Assembly (NCBI RefSeq): GCF_000473325.1
Contig: NZ_KI421513.1
Span: 1,497,217-1,561,216 of the forward strand
DNA from: Leisingera caerulea DSM 24564
GTDB taxonomy: Bacteria > Pseudomonadota > Alphaproteobacteria > Rhodobacterales > Rhodobacteraceae
Length of the DNA: 64,000 nucleotides
Direction of reading: 5' to 3'
How positions within the stretch are numbered: the first letter of the stretch is position 1; each line of letters opens with the position of its first letter. Under the pieces are notes generated by a model. That model had not been told where the DNA came from. It searched no databases and worked only from the letters and a program-made list of their open reading frames with translations. Of this stretch, positions 1 through 10,557 are shown in pieces. The translations under genes were made by a program, and so were the position numbers.

Positions 1-880
1 GGGAGAGCTGCGGGCGCCTTCGCAGGCTTATGAAGTCGAAACCTGGTCCGAGGGCGGCACCGCCCGGCAGGTGAAGATCGACAACAAATCCGCCAGCCAG
101 CTGGCGCTGGGTCAGGTGGCGCGGGTGGTCTGGCTGATCCCGGCGATGGACCGGCTGTGGATCGAGGCGGCGGAAGGGCGGCGGCGGTTCCTAGACCGGA
201 TCGCGCTGAGTTTCGAGCCCGGCCATGCCGAGGCCTCGCTGGCCTATGAGAAAGCGATGCGCGAGCGCAACCGGCTGTTGAAGGAGCAGGTGCGCGATGC
301 GGCCTGGTACCGGGTGCTGGAGGACCGCATGGCCGCCGCCGGGCACCGGATCCACGCCGCGCGGGTGCAGGCGGTGGATCTGCTGCAAGTGGCGCAGGCT
401 GAGGCGGAAACCGCCTTTCCCGCGGCTGAGCTGGAATTGCTGCAGTCCGAAGGCAGCATGCCTGCGACAGAAGATGATTTCCGCGAGGCGCTGCAGGAAA
501 GCCGGTTCCGGGATCTCGCGGCAGGCCGCACCCTGGTGGGGCCGCACCGCACCGACCTGATCGGCACTTACCGGGCCAAGGGCATCCCGGCCAAGGATTG
601 CTCCACCGGCGAGCAAAAGGCGCTGCTGGTGTCCTTGATCCTGGCCAATGCAAGGGCGCTGGCGCAGCGCGAGGGCGCGCCGCCGATCCTGCTGCTGGAC
701 GAGGTGGCCGCGCATCTGGATGCAGGCCGCCGGGCCGCGCTGTATGACGAGATCTGCGCGCTGGGCACCCAGGCCTGGATGACCGGCACCGGGCCGGAGC
801 TGTTTGCCGAACTGGAGGGCCGTGCCCAAGTGCTGGAAGTCTCGGACAGCGGCGGCACGTCGGAGGTTTTGCAAAAATGA
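1..880 (+). CDS. recF: RecF DNA repair/recombination ATPase (C-terminal part)
   Basis: This is the C-terminal 292 residues of RecF, the SMC-like ABC ATPase that helps load RecA at single-strand gaps and stalled forks. The frame is open from base 2, so the start lies before the window. The visible part has the ABC-signature-like STGEQK (about base 600) and the Walker B stretch ILLLDEVAAHLD (about bases 690-722), followed by the usual D-loop region, so the C-terminal half of the ATPase is intact. The stop overlaps the start of the next gene as ATGA at 877-880, implying coupled translation. RecF normally lies near dnaA/dnaN and gyrB, and gyrB is indeed 2 kb downstream. Confidence 0.95.
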   Translation, partial: GELRAPSQAYEVETWSEGGTARQVKIDNKSASQLALGQVARVVWLIPAMDRLWIEAAEGRRRFLDRIALSFEPGHAEASLAYEKAMRERNRLLKEQVRDAAWYRVLEDRMAAAGHRIHAARVQAVDLLQVAQAEAETAFPAAELELLQSEGSMPATEDDFREALQESRFRDLAAGRTLVGPHRTDLIGTYRAKGIPAKDCSTGEQKALLVSLILANARALAQREGAPPILLLDEVAAHLDAGRRAALYDEICALGTQAWMTGTGPELFAELEGRAQVLEVSDSGGTSEVLQK

Positions 881-1497
881 CTGTCTCTGCCTGGGATCTG
901 ACCCTCTATGCGGGGGCGCTGCTGATCCTGTTCTTGACCCCTGGCCCGGTTTGGTTGGCGCTGATGGCGCGGTCGGTCTCGGGCGGATTTCAAGCGGCCT
1001 GGCCGCTGGCGCTGGGCGTGGCTTGCGGCGATATCCTGTGGCCGCTGATCGCCGTTGCGGGCATGTCCTGGGTGGTGTCCGAGTTCACCGGCATCATGAC
1101 CGTTTTGCGCTGGGTGGCCTGCCTGATGTTTCTCGGCATGGGGTATCTGCTGATCCGCCATGCCGGCGACGCAGTGGAGGAAAACCGGGCCCTGACCCGC
1201 CCAGGGATCTGGGCCGGGTTCATGGCCGGGATTGCCGCGATCCTGGGAAACCCCAAGGCGATCCTGTTCTATATGGGCGTTCTGCCGGGGTTCTTTGACC
1301 TGTCGGGCACCTCCTGGCCGGATGTGGCCGCCATCGTGGCGCTGTCCTTTGTGATCCCGCTGACCGGCAACCTGGCGCTGGCGGGCATGGTGCACCGGGT
1401 GCGGCGTGCAATCACCTCGGCGCGGATCCGGCGGCGCATCAACCTGGTGTCGGGCGGGCTGCTGATCGGTGTGGGGCTGGTGATCCCCTTCACCTGA
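877..1497 (+). CDS. LysE/RhtB family amino acid exporter
   Basis: A 206-residue inner-membrane protein of the LysE/RhtB family, which exports amino acids or related small metabolites. It has about six hydrophobic segments, the family TPGP motif after the first one (residues about 21-24), and a GNPKA stretch before the fourth. The length is normal. It starts inside the recF stop codon (ATGA), so it is probably translated from the recF message. Its substrate cannot be predicted. It ends 9 bp before the stop of the converging tetR-type gene, so there is essentially no terminator space. Confidence 0.85.
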   Translation: MTVSAWDLTLYAGALLILFLTPGPVWLALMARSVSGGFQAAWPLALGVACGDILWPLIAVAGMSWVVSEFTGIMTVLRWVACLMFLGMGYLLIRHAGDAVEENRALTRPGIWAGFMAGIAAILGNPKAILFYMGVLPGFFDLSGTSWPDVAAIVALSFVIPLTGNLALAGMVHRVRRAITSARIRRRINLVSGGLLIGVGLVIPFT

Positions 1498-1506
1498 GCG
1501 CCGGCC

Positions 1507-2100
1507 CTACCCGGGCGGCTGCAGCCAGGCCTGCAGATAGGGTGCAAGCGCCTGGGCGGGCGAAGCGTCATTCGCGTGCTCGGCGCAAAACCACACCCCC
1601 AGCACATGGTTGAGAAAGCCCTGGATGCCTTCTGCCAGCAGTTCCGGCGGCTGGTCCTTGCGGGCCTTGCCCGCTGCCTGCAGCGTTTGCAGCCAGCCTG
1701 TCAGCAAGGTTACTTGGCGGATAAAGCTTGCCGCCACCACTTCGTCCGGTTCCGCTGCCGTGGTGCCTGAATAGCGCAGCAGCAGATCAAAGATCACGCG
1801 GTCCTGCGCAACGTAATCGAGATGCGGAGCCAGCCGGGCGGTGAGGGCGGCAACGTCCGAAGGGGTGCCGCCGGCTTCCATTGCGTCCAGCAGGCGCGTC
1901 ACCTCTTCTCCGATCAGCACCGCCAGCAGCCCGTCCTTGTCCTTGAAGTGGGAGAACAGGGTGCCCTTGGCCACGCCGGCGCGGGCCACCACATCCTCCA
2001 CCCGCAATCCGCTGTAGCCTTGCTCCTGCACGATGGCGGCCGCCACTTCCAGCAGCCTTGCCCGGGTTTCCAGCCGCCGTTTCTGAGGGGCGCGTGTCAT
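1507..2100 (-). CDS. TetR family transcriptional regulator
   Basis: A 197-residue one-component repressor. Residues about 10-56 form the TetR N-terminal helix-turn-helix (GYSGLRVEDVVARAGVAKGTLFSHF), and the rest is the variable ligand-binding domain. It is divergent from a quinone reductase gene, and the 108-bp gap contains three copies of a TGACCATGGTCA-like palindrome. A TATAAA-like -10 on the minus strand (2143-2138) lies between the first two palindromes, so bound regulator should block its own promoter as well as the reductase promoter. The likely role is derepression by an electrophile or quinone, inferred from the target gene. Confidence 0.9.
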   Translation of the reverse strand: MTRAPQKRRLETRARLLEVAAAIVQEQGYSGLRVEDVVARAGVAKGTLFSHFKDKDGLLAVLIGEEVTRLLDAMEAGGTPSDVAALTARLAPHLDYVAQDRVIFDLLLRYSGTTAAEPDEVVAASFIRQVTLLTGWLQTLQAAGKARKDQPPELLAEGIQGFLNHVLGVWFCAEHANDASPAQALAPYLQAWLQPPG

Positions 2101-2122
2101 GTCTCAGCCTCACGATCTCGTT

Positions 2123-2187
2123 ATTGACCATGGTCAATTTTATAATTGACCATGGTCATTTTTGATTCAATAAAGTGACCACGGTCA
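2123..2187. promoter_or_regulatory. Triple TetR-type operator between tetR and quinone reductase
   Basis: There are three related palindromes: ATTGACCATGGTCAAT at 2123-2138 (perfect 16 bp), a copy at 2145-2160 whose core TGACCATGGTCA is perfect, and TGACCACGGTCA at 2176-2187 with intact arms and a changed centre. Centre-to-centre spacing is 22 and then 29 bp, so the first two sites lie about two helical turns apart. The first is 23 bp upstream of the TetR gene start, and the third is 21 bp upstream of the reductase start at 2209. The arrangement is typical of a divergent, autoregulated TetR pair. The binding assignment is inference from position and symmetry. Confidence 0.8.
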
Positions 2188-2208
2188 ACTTAACTTGCGG
2201 AGTCCGAT

Positions 2209-2802
2209 ATGTCTGCCCGGAAAATTCTGATCCTGAACGGCCACCCCGGCCAAACCTCGCTGTCAAAATCGCTCTGCGCCGCCTATCAGGCCGCGGCTGA
2301 GGAAGCCGGCCACCAAGTGCGCTGCCATGACATCTCACAAATGCAGTTCGACATGGACTATGGGCAGGGCGGGTATGAGAACCCGAAGCCGTTGGAGCCG
2401 GATCTTGCGCAGTTTCTGGAGGATCTGGAATGGGCAGAGCACGTGGTGATGGCTGCGCCGCTGTGGTGGGGGGCGGTGCCGGCCAAGCTGAAGGCGGTGT
2501 TTGACCGGGCCTTGCTGCCGGGGCGCGCCTTTGACACCCGCAATGTGAGTTTCATGGGGCTCCCGGCGCCGATGCTGACCGGCAAGACCGCGCGGGTGCT
2601 GCTGACCTCGGACACGCCTGCGCTGTGGCTGCGGCTGTTCTACGGCAACGCGGTGAAGAAATTCATCAGCCGCCAGATCCTCGGCTTTGTCGGCATCAAG
2701 CCCACGCGTTTCAGCACATTCGCGCCGGCCACCGATGCGCCTGAAGCCAAGGTTAAAACCTGGCTTGCGACAGCTGGCGGGCTGGGGGCCAAAGCGGCCT
2801 GA
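2209..2802 (+). CDS. NAD(P)H-dependent quinone reductase, flavodoxin fold
   Basis: A 197-residue cytosolic protein of the Flavodoxin_2/MdaB-KefF group, which reduces quinones or other electrophiles with NAD(P)H and bound FMN or FAD. The N-terminal KILILNGHPG is the phosphate-binding loop, and APLWWGAVPAKLKAVFDRAL (residues about 84-103) is the family flavin/ring-binding segment. It starts 6 bp after the purine-rich GCGGAG. The third TetR-type operator overlaps its promoter region, so it is the probable target of the divergent repressor. It is the last gene before gyrB. Confidence 0.85.
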   Translation: MSARKILILNGHPGQTSLSKSLCAAYQAAAEEAGHQVRCHDISQMQFDMDYGQGGYENPKPLEPDLAQFLEDLEWAEHVVMAAPLWWGAVPAKLKAVFDRALLPGRAFDTRNVSFMGLPAPMLTGKTARVLLTSDTPALWLRLFYGNAVKKFISRQILGFVGIKPTRFSTFAPATDAPEAKVKTWLATAGGLGAKAA

Positions 2803-2830
2803 TTCTGCCAAGAAAAAAGGGGGCTTGCGC

Positions 2831-2859
2831 GTGACATTCCCGGTCAGACTTCGTATAAA
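2831..2859 (+). promoter_or_regulatory. Probable sigma-70 promoter of gyrB
   Basis: GTGACA (2831-2836) and TATAAA (2854-2859) are separated by exactly 17 bp, each one mismatch from the housekeeping consensus. Transcription would start near 2866, leaving a leader of about 20 nt before the gyrB ATG at 2888, with AGGAAG as the ribosome-binding site. The assignment is by sequence only. Confidence 0.55.
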
Positions 2860-2887
2860 ATCCCGAAGCAAAGACAGGAAGATGTGA

Positions 2888-5305
<2,418 letters not shown>

Positions 5306-5318
5306 AACCTCCCTTGAA

Positions 5319-5356
5319 GCCCTTTGCCCCGCCGCCTGCCGCTGCGGGGCAAGGGC
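5319..5356 (+). terminator. Candidate gyrB terminator hairpin
   Basis: GCCCTTTGCCCCGC (5319-5332) pairs with GCGGGGCAAGGGC (5344-5356) apart from one bulged base, with an 11-nt loop, just 13 bp after the gyrB stop. There is no U-tract, so termination efficiency is uncertain. Confidence 0.4.
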
Positions 5357-5598
5357 CCGCCAAACGTGCGGGTGAAGGCTGCGCGCCTCGGACCCGGCGG
5401 TGGCTTTGCGGCGCCGCTGCGGCTCTGCCCGTTTCTGTGATCGCGGCCGCCCGCAGGCTTCAGGCCGCTTGATCAGCAGCCGCGTTGCTACTTTTTGAAA
5501 TTCTTAACAACCACCGGCGGAAGAGTTTGCGCTTGGTCAACTTACTCTTACTTTTGATTATTTGAATGTTTTGAATTTCCAAATCAACCACGTAGAAA

Positions 5599-5612
5599 AT
5601 GACTCAGATCAA
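5599..5612 (+). promoter_or_regulatory. FNR/FnrL-like site upstream of nap
   Basis: ATGACTCAGATCAA matches the FNR-family pattern TTGAY-N4-RTCAA except at the first base. It is centred about 137 bp upstream of the napE ATG. FNR-family oxygen or NO regulators commonly control respiratory genes in Rhodobacteraceae, but nap regulation varies, so this is only a candidate. Confidence 0.35.
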
Positions 5613-5742
5613 AGTGCCGGGCGCCGGTCCTTCGCATTCTCCCGTCCAGCGAAGTGAAGCTGACCTGGAAAACCGGCATCTGAGATGACCGTTTCCTGGC
5701 TGGCCTGCTCCGCTGTGAAAGTGAGAGCCAAGGAGGACACAT

Positions 5743-5892
5743 ATGTCCGAACAGCCAACCAAAGCCGAAGAGCGGAACACTTTCCTGTTTCTCGCCGTCA
5801 TTCTGGCGCCGGTTCTGGCGGTGGGGATTGTCGGCGGTTACGGCCTGATCATCTGGATTTCCCAGATCTTCCTGGGCCCGCCCGCCGGTTAA
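5743..5892 (+). CDS. napE: NapE, small membrane component of periplasmic nitrate reductase system
   Basis: A 49-residue single-pass membrane protein: a short charged N-terminus, then one long hydrophobic helix (residues about 13-45) ending in FLGPPAG. It starts at ATG 5743 after a strong AGGAGG at 5731-5736 and ends 12 bp before napF. Size, topology and position as first gene of a nap operon fit NapE, whose biochemical role is not established. Confidence 0.85.
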   Translation: MSEQPTKAEERNTFLFLAVILAPVLAVGIVGGYGLIIWISQIFLGPPAG

Positions 5893-5904
5893 GAGGCCAG
5901 GCCG

Positions 5905-6420
5905 ATGCCAGCCCATGCCAGCACAGCCCCTTCCCGGCGCGCCTTCCTGACCGGACGGGTCGCCCGGCCCGAGCCGGAGTTCCGCCCGCCCTGGACCGAT
6001 GAGGCCCGGGTGCAGGCGCATTGCACCAGCTGCAATGCCTGCGCGGAGGCGTGCCCGGAAGAGATTATCGAGATCGACGGCCGGGGCCGCCCGCGGATCC
6101 GTTTCCGCGGCGGTGAATGCACTTTCTGTGCCGCCTGCGCCGAGGCCTGCCCGGAGCCTGTGTTCGACCTGGAGCAGCCCGCGCCCTGGCCGGTGACCGT
6201 GGACATCGGCAGCAGCTGCCTGCTGTCTGCGGGAATCACCTGCCAGCTGTGCACCGACATCTGCGACCCCCGCGCCCTGCGGATGGATCTGTCTGTCCGT
6301 CCGGCAGGCGCCATCCAGGTGGACGCCAGTGCCTGCACCGGCTGCGGTGCCTGCCTTGCCACCTGTCCCAACAACGCAATCGCGATCCGCGACCCCCGCC
6401 AGCAAAGGAGCCCCGGGTGA
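5905..6420 (+). CDS. napF: NapF ferredoxin-type protein
   Basis: A 171-residue cytoplasmic iron-sulfur protein associated with maturation of NapA. Four cysteine clusters are visible: CTSCNACAEACP (C40-C50), CTFCAACAEACP (C72-C82), a divergent cluster around CQLCTDIC (about residues 113-120) and CTGCGACLATCP (C144-C154). The N-terminal RRAFLTG resembles a twin-arginine motif, but no hydrophobic stretch follows it, which fits a cytosolic protein. The stop overlaps the GTG start of napD. Confidence 0.93.
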   Translation: MPAHASTAPSRRAFLTGRVARPEPEFRPPWTDEARVQAHCTSCNACAEACPEEIIEIDGRGRPRIRFRGGECTFCAACAEACPEPVFDLEQPAPWPVTVDIGSSCLLSAGITCQLCTDICDPRALRMDLSVRPAGAIQVDASACTGCGACLATCPNNAIAIRDPRQQRSPG

Positions 6421-6695
6421 CAGAAGAACTGCATATCTCCAGCCTGCTGGTGCGCAGCAACCCGGAGCAGATGGAGGCCGTTCTGGCCGAAATCAAATCC
6501 ATGCCGCGCGCCGAAATCTCGCAAACAGACCCCTCGGGCAAAATCGTCGTTTTGTTCGAAGCGGACAGTGACCGCGCCATTGGCGATGCCCTGGCCAAAA
6601 TCCAGCTTCTCGACGGCGTCGCCAGCGCGGCGCTTGTCTTCCATCAGACCTGCGATGCCCAGGAACTCGCCCTTCAAGAAGGAACCCCTCAATGA
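6417..6695 (+). CDS. napD: NapD chaperone for NapA twin-arginine signal
   Basis: A 92-residue cytosolic chaperone that binds the Tat signal peptide of NapA and holds back export until the molybdenum cofactor is inserted. The start is GTG at 6417, overlapping the napF stop (GTGA), and gives the typical N-terminus [11 protein letters not shown] with a ferredoxin-like fold pattern. The stop overlaps the napA start as ATGA at 6692-6695. The tight coupling fits its role as the partner of the next gene product. Confidence 0.9.
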   Translation: MTEELHISSLLVRSNPEQMEAVLAEIKSMPRAEISQTDPSGKIVVLFEADSDRAIGDALAKIQLLDGVASAALVFHQTCDAQELALQEGTPQ

Positions 6696-9190
6696 CCGGA
6701 ATTACACGCCGTGACGCCATCAAGGCGCAGGCCGCGGCAGCCGCGGCTCTTGCCGCCGGGCTGCCGATCCCCGCGGCAGCGCAGAATCTTGTTACCGACG
6801 CCAGCCTGACCGAACTGAAGTGGTCCAAGGCAGCCTGCCGTTTCTGCGGCACCGGCTGCTCGATCATGGTGGCCACCAAAGCGGGCCGGGTGGTTGCCAC
6901 CCACGGCGACACCCAGGCAGAGGTCAACCGCGGCCTGAACTGTGTCAAAGGCTACTTCCTGTCCAAGATCATGTACGGCGCCGACCGCCTGACCACGCCG
7001 CTGCTGCGCAAGACGGGCGGCGAATACGACAAGAACGGCGAATTCACCCCGGTCAGCTGGGATGAAGCCTTCGACGTCATGGCTGAGAAGTGGAAGAAGA
7101 CCCTGGCCGAGAAAGGCCCCGAGGGCATCGGCATGTTCGGCTCCGGACAGTGGACCGTCTGGGAAGGCTATGCGGCCTCCAAGCTGATGAAGGCGGGCTT
7201 CCGCTCCAACAACATCGACCCGAACGCGCGCCACTGCATGGCCTCTGCCGTGGGCGGCTTCATGCGCACCTTCGGCATCGACGAGCCGATGGGCTGCTAT
7301 GACGACTTCGAGAACGCCGATGCCTTCGTGCTGTGGGGCTCGAACATGGCAGAGATGCACCCGATCCTGTGGACCCGCATCACCGACCGCCGCTTCAGCC
7401 ATCCGCATGTCAAGGTGGCGGTGCTGTCGACCTTCACCCACCGCAGCTTTGACTTGGCCGACATTCCGGCGGTGTTCACGCCGCACTCTGATCTGGTGAT
7501 CCTGAACTACATCGCCAATTACATCATCCAGAACGACGCTGTGCATAAGGATTTTGTCGGCAAGCACGTCAACTTCAAGCGCGGCAACCAGGACATCGGC
7601 TATGGCCTGCGTCCTGAGCACCCTCTGGAACAGGCAGCCGAGAACGCCGGCAAGGCCGACGGCGCCTCGGACATGACGTTTGAGGAGTTCGCCGAGTTCG
7701 TTTCCGAATACACGCTTGAAAAAGCGGCGGAAATGTCCGGCGTCCCGGCAGAGACGCTGGAGAAGATCGCCAAGCTTTATGCCGATCCCGACACCAAGGT
7801 GATGTCGCTCTGGACCATGGGCGTCAACCAGCACACCCGCGGTGTCTGGGTGAACAACCTGCTCTACAACATCCACCTGCTGACCGGCAAAATCTCCACC
7901 CCCGGCAACTCGCCGTTCTCGCTGACCGGCCAGCCGTCGGCCTGCGGCACCGCGCGTGAGGTCGGCACCTTCTCGCACCGCCTGCCGGCTGACATGGTGG
8001 TCAAGAACCCCGAACACCGCGCTTATGCCGAAAAGATCTGGAAGCTGCCCGAAGGCACCGTTCCGGGCTGGGTCGGCTCCCACGCGGTGAAGCAGAACCG
8101 CGACCTGAAGGACGGCAAGATCAACTGCTACTGGGTGCAGGTGAACAACAACATGCAGGCCGCCCCCAACATGATGGAGGAAGGGCTGCCGGGCTACCGC
8201 AACCCCGACAACTTCATCGTGGTGTCGGACGCCTATCCGACGGTGACGGCAGAAGCCGCCGACCTGATCCTGCCCGCCGCCATGTGGGTGGAGAAGGAAG
8301 GCGCCTACGGCAACGCCGAACGCCGCACCCAGTTCTGGTATCAGCTGGTCAACGCACCGGGCGAATCCAAGTCCGACCTGTGGCAGCTGGCTGAATTCTC
8401 CAAGCGCTTCACCACGGATGAGGTCTGGCCGGCCGAAATCCTGGACGCCAACCCCGAGTACAAGGGCAAGACCCTGTTCGAGGTGCTGTTCGCCAACGGC
8501 AAGGTCGACAAATACGAGCTGTCCGAGAAGGCCCGCGAATACGGCAACCACGAATCCGAGGACTTCGGCTTTTACATCCAGAAGGGCCTGTTCGAGGAAT
8601 ACGCCGAATTCGGCCGCGGCAAGGCGCACGATCTGGCGCCCTTCGACACCTACCACGAGGTGCGCGGCCTGCGCTGGCCCGTTGTGGACGGCAAGGAAAC
8701 CCGCTGGCGCTTCAAAGAAGGCTCTGACCCCTACGTCAAACCCGGCTCGGACTATGAGTTCTACGGCAAGCCCGACGGCAAGGCGGTGATCTTTGCACTG
8801 CCCTATGAGCCGCCGGCGGAAAGCCCGGATGAGGAATACCCGATGTGGCTGACCACCGGCCGGGTTCTGGAGCACTGGCACTCCGGCTCGATGACCCAGC
8901 GGGTGCCGGAGCTGTATCAGGCGGTGCCGGATGCGCTCTGCTATATGCACCCGGATGACGCCAAGGCCCAGGGCTTCCGGCGCGGCACCGAGGTGCGGGT
9001 GATCTCGCGGCGCGGCGAAATCCGCACCCGGATTGAAACCCGCGGCCGCAACAAGCCGCCCAAAGGCCTGGTCTTTGTGCCCTGGTTCGATGCGCGCCGG
9101 CTGATCAACAAGGTCACGCTGGACGCCACCGATCCGATCTCGAAACAGACGGACTTCAAAAAATGCGCAGTCCGTATCGAAGCAGTGTGA
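6692..9190 (+). CDS. napA: Periplasmic nitrate reductase catalytic subunit NapA
   Basis: An 832-residue molybdopterin (bis-MGD) enzyme that reduces nitrate to nitrite in the periplasm. The N-terminus has a twin-arginine signal (TRRDAIKA, then an alanine-rich stretch to about residue 31). The [4Fe-4S] cluster ligands are C49, C52, C56 and C84. The molybdenum ligand is C182 in [10 protein letters not shown]. Length is typical of NapA. Electrons should come from NapC through NapB, both encoded directly downstream. Confidence 0.98.
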   Translation: MTGITRRDAIKAQAAAAAALAAGLPIPAAAQNLVTDASLTELKWSKAACRFCGTGCSIMVATKAGRVVATHGDTQAEVNRGLNCVKGYFLSKIMYGADRLTTPLLRKTGGEYDKNGEFTPVSWDEAFDVMAEKWKKTLAEKGPEGIGMFGSGQWTVWEGYAASKLMKAGFRSNNIDPNARHCMASAVGGFMRTFGIDEPMGCYDDFENADAFVLWGSNMAEMHPILWTRITDRRFSHPHVKVAVLSTFTHRSFDLADIPAVFTPHSDLVILNYIANYIIQNDAVHKDFVGKHVNFKRGNQDIGYGLRPEHPLEQAAENAGKADGASDMTFEEFAEFVSEYTLEKAAEMSGVPAETLEKIAKLYADPDTKVMSLWTMGVNQHTRGVWVNNLLYNIHLLTGKISTPGNSPFSLTGQPSACGTAREVGTFSHRLPADMVVKNPEHRAYAEKIWKLPEGTVPGWVGSHAVKQNRDLKDGKINCYWVQVNNNMQAAPNMMEEGLPGYRNPDNFIVVSDAYPTVTAEAADLILPAAMWVEKEGAYGNAERRTQFWYQLVNAPGESKSDLWQLAEFSKRFTTDEVWPAEILDANPEYKGKTLFEVLFANGKVDKYELSEKAREYGNHESEDFGFYIQKGLFEEYAEFGRGKAHDLAPFDTYHEVRGLRWPVVDGKETRWRFKEGSDPYVKPGSDYEFYGKPDGKAVIFALPYEPPAESPDEEYPMWLTTGRVLEHWHSGSMTQRVPELYQAVPDALCYMHPDDAKAQGFRRGTEVRVISRRGEIRTRIETRGRNKPPKGLVFVPWFDARRLINKVTLDATDPISKQTDFKKCAVRIEAV

Positions 9191-9198
9191 GGCCCGTC

Positions 9199-9669
9199 AT
9201 GAAACATCTCCGTCTCGCCATCCTGGCCGCACCGATCCTGCTGGCTTCGGCCGCCTTCGCCCAGAACCAGGTCGCCACGCTGCGCAACACCGCGCCGCTG
9301 GACGCGCAGGGCGAAGCCACTCAGATCCCCGGCATCGTCAACACCGACATCCGCCAGGTGCGCAACTACCCGGATCAGCCGCCGCTGATCCCGCACAAGA
9401 CCGACAACTACCAGGTCGATCTGAACTCCAACAAATGCCTGACCTGCCACAGCCGCACGGCTGTGGAAGTCAGCCAGGCGCCGATGATCTCGGTCACCCA
9501 CTTCATGAACCGCGAGGGCCAGACCCTCGGCGCGGTCAGCCCGCGGCGCTATTTCTGCACCCAGTGCCACGTGGTGCAGACCAATGCCCGGCCGCTGGTC
9601 GAGAATGAGTTCGTCGATGTGGACAAGGTGCTGGACTACGTCCATTCCAAACAGGGCGGGTCTGACTGA
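9199..9669 (+). CDS. napB: NapB dihaem cytochrome c, nitrate reductase small subunit
   Basis: A 156-residue periplasmic dihaem cytochrome that passes electrons to NapA. The signal peptide [21 protein letters not shown] is followed by two haem-binding motifs, CLTCH (C80) and CTQCH (C120). An in-frame upstream start exists at 9163 but lies inside napA and would add residues before a perfectly good signal peptide, so ATG 9199 is preferred. The stop overlaps the napC start as TGATG. Confidence 0.95.
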   Translation: MKHLRLAILAAPILLASAAFAQNQVATLRNTAPLDAQGEATQIPGIVNTDIRQVRNYPDQPPLIPHKTDNYQVDLNSNKCLTCHSRTAVEVSQAPMISVTHFMNREGQTLGAVSPRRYFCTQCHVVQTNARPLVENEFVDVDKVLDYVHSKQGGSD

Positions 9670-10337
9670 TGTGGGGTTTTCTGAAACGTCTCTGGTGGAT
9701 CATCAGGCGTCCCAGCGCCTATTTCTCGCTCGGTTTCCTGACCATGGGCGGCTTTGTGATGGGCATCATCTTCTGGGGCGGCTTCAACACCGCACTTGAG
9801 GTCACCAACACTGAGGCCTTCTGCACCAGCTGCCACGAAATGCGCGACAACGTGTTCGAGGAGCTGAAGCCAACGATCCACTATTCCAACCGCTCCGGTG
9901 TGCGGGCCTCCTGCCCGGACTGCCACGTGCCGCACAACTGGACCAACAAGATCGCCCGCAAGATGCAGGCCTCCAAGGAGGTCTGGGGCAAGATCTTCGG
10001 CACCATCAACACGCGGGAGAAGTTCCTGGAGCACCGCCTGGAACTGGCGCAGCACGAATGGGCGCGGCTTGAGGCCAACGACTCGCTGGAATGCCGCAAC
10101 TGCCACTCCGACGAGTCGATGGACATCACCCGCCAGTCCAAGCGGGCGGCGGACGCGCATGAGCGCTTCCTGTTCACCGGCGAAAAGACCTGCATCAGCT
10201 GCCACAAGGGCATCGCCCACCAGCTGCCCGATATGGCCGCAGCCGAAGGCGAAGACCACGCGGGCCTGCTGGCCCCGGCCCACGGAGCGGGCCTCCTGGC
10301 CAGCACCCGCAGTTATCTGGGCCTGAGCAGCGACTGA
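9669..10337 (+). CDS. napC: NapC membrane tetrahaem quinol dehydrogenase
   Basis: A 222-residue NapC/NirT-family protein with one N-terminal membrane anchor (residues about 17-38) and a periplasmic tetrahaem domain. It oxidises membrane quinol and reduces NapB/NapA. The four haem motifs are CTSCH (C52), CPDCH (C82), CRNCH (C142) and CISCH (C175). It ends the operon; a strong hairpin follows 20 bp later. No napG or napH is present, as usual for clusters that have napC. Confidence 0.95.
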   Translation: MWGFLKRLWWIIRRPSAYFSLGFLTMGGFVMGIIFWGGFNTALEVTNTEAFCTSCHEMRDNVFEELKPTIHYSNRSGVRASCPDCHVPHNWTNKIARKMQASKEVWGKIFGTINTREKFLEHRLELAQHEWARLEANDSLECRNCHSDESMDITRQSKRAADAHERFLFTGEKTCISCHKGIAHQLPDMAAAEGEDHAGLLAPAHGAGLLASTRSYLGLSSD

Positions 10338-10356
10338 CGCTGCAGTACCGGAAGAC

Positions 10357-10392
10357 AAAAAGGCCGCTGTCCCGACGGGCAGCGGCCTTTTT
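10357..10392. terminator. Bidirectional rho-independent terminator, napC/trhO
   Basis: AAAAAGGCCGCTG (10357-10369) pairs perfectly with CAGCGGCCTTTTT (10380-10392), and the loop itself can extend the stem through CCC/GGG. It carries a T-run on each strand. It is 20 bp after napC and lies between converging genes, so it can serve the nap operon and possibly trhO. Confidence 0.85.
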
Positions 10393-10431
10393 CATGCCTT
10401 GCAATTGTAGTCACTGGCCCGTCGCGCCAGC

Positions 10432-10492
10432 GGCGGGCACGCGCCTGCCCGCCCCACGGCGGGCGCGTTCCGCCCCCGCCCGGGCAGACGCT
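10432..10492 (+). repeat. Degenerate copy of intergenic repeat family B
   Basis: This is a shorter, diverged relative of the B repeats at 22584, 38018 and 49271. It keeps an inner hairpin GCCCGCC/GGCGGGC followed by GCG.TTC and CCCCGCC, with weakened outer arms. It lies in the convergent napC/trhO gap. Membership is by eye. Confidence 0.4.
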
Positions 10493-10557
10493 CACCGCAA
10501 TACGGTAAGGTGGCCGAACAGGTGCAGCACCCTTGCCTGTCTGTTTCCGCGCACGGC

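Larger units (their letters stand above)
5306..5742. other. Intergenic region gyrB-napE (437 bp)
   Basis: No credible coding sequence. The first 50 bp carry the gyrB hairpin. The next part is GC-rich and featureless to me. From about 5490 to 5600 the sequence becomes clearly AT-rich compared with the rest of the window and probably holds the nap promoter, including an FNR-like site at 5599-5612. I looked for a napK-like small gene before napE, as in some Rhodobacter nap clusters, and found none. Confidence 0.6.

Noticed and set aside
5576..5590. TTGAATTTCCAAATCAA as an FNR site
   Set aside because: The half-sites are separated by nine bases instead of six, so it does not fit FNR-family spacing.
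5306..5742. A napK gene before napE
   Set aside because: No frame in this region has a plausible start, ribosome-binding site and NapK-like composition.
5905..5960. Twin-arginine export signal on NapF
   Set aside because: RRAFLTG is present but no hydrophobic segment follows, and NapF is a cytoplasmic iron-sulfur protein.
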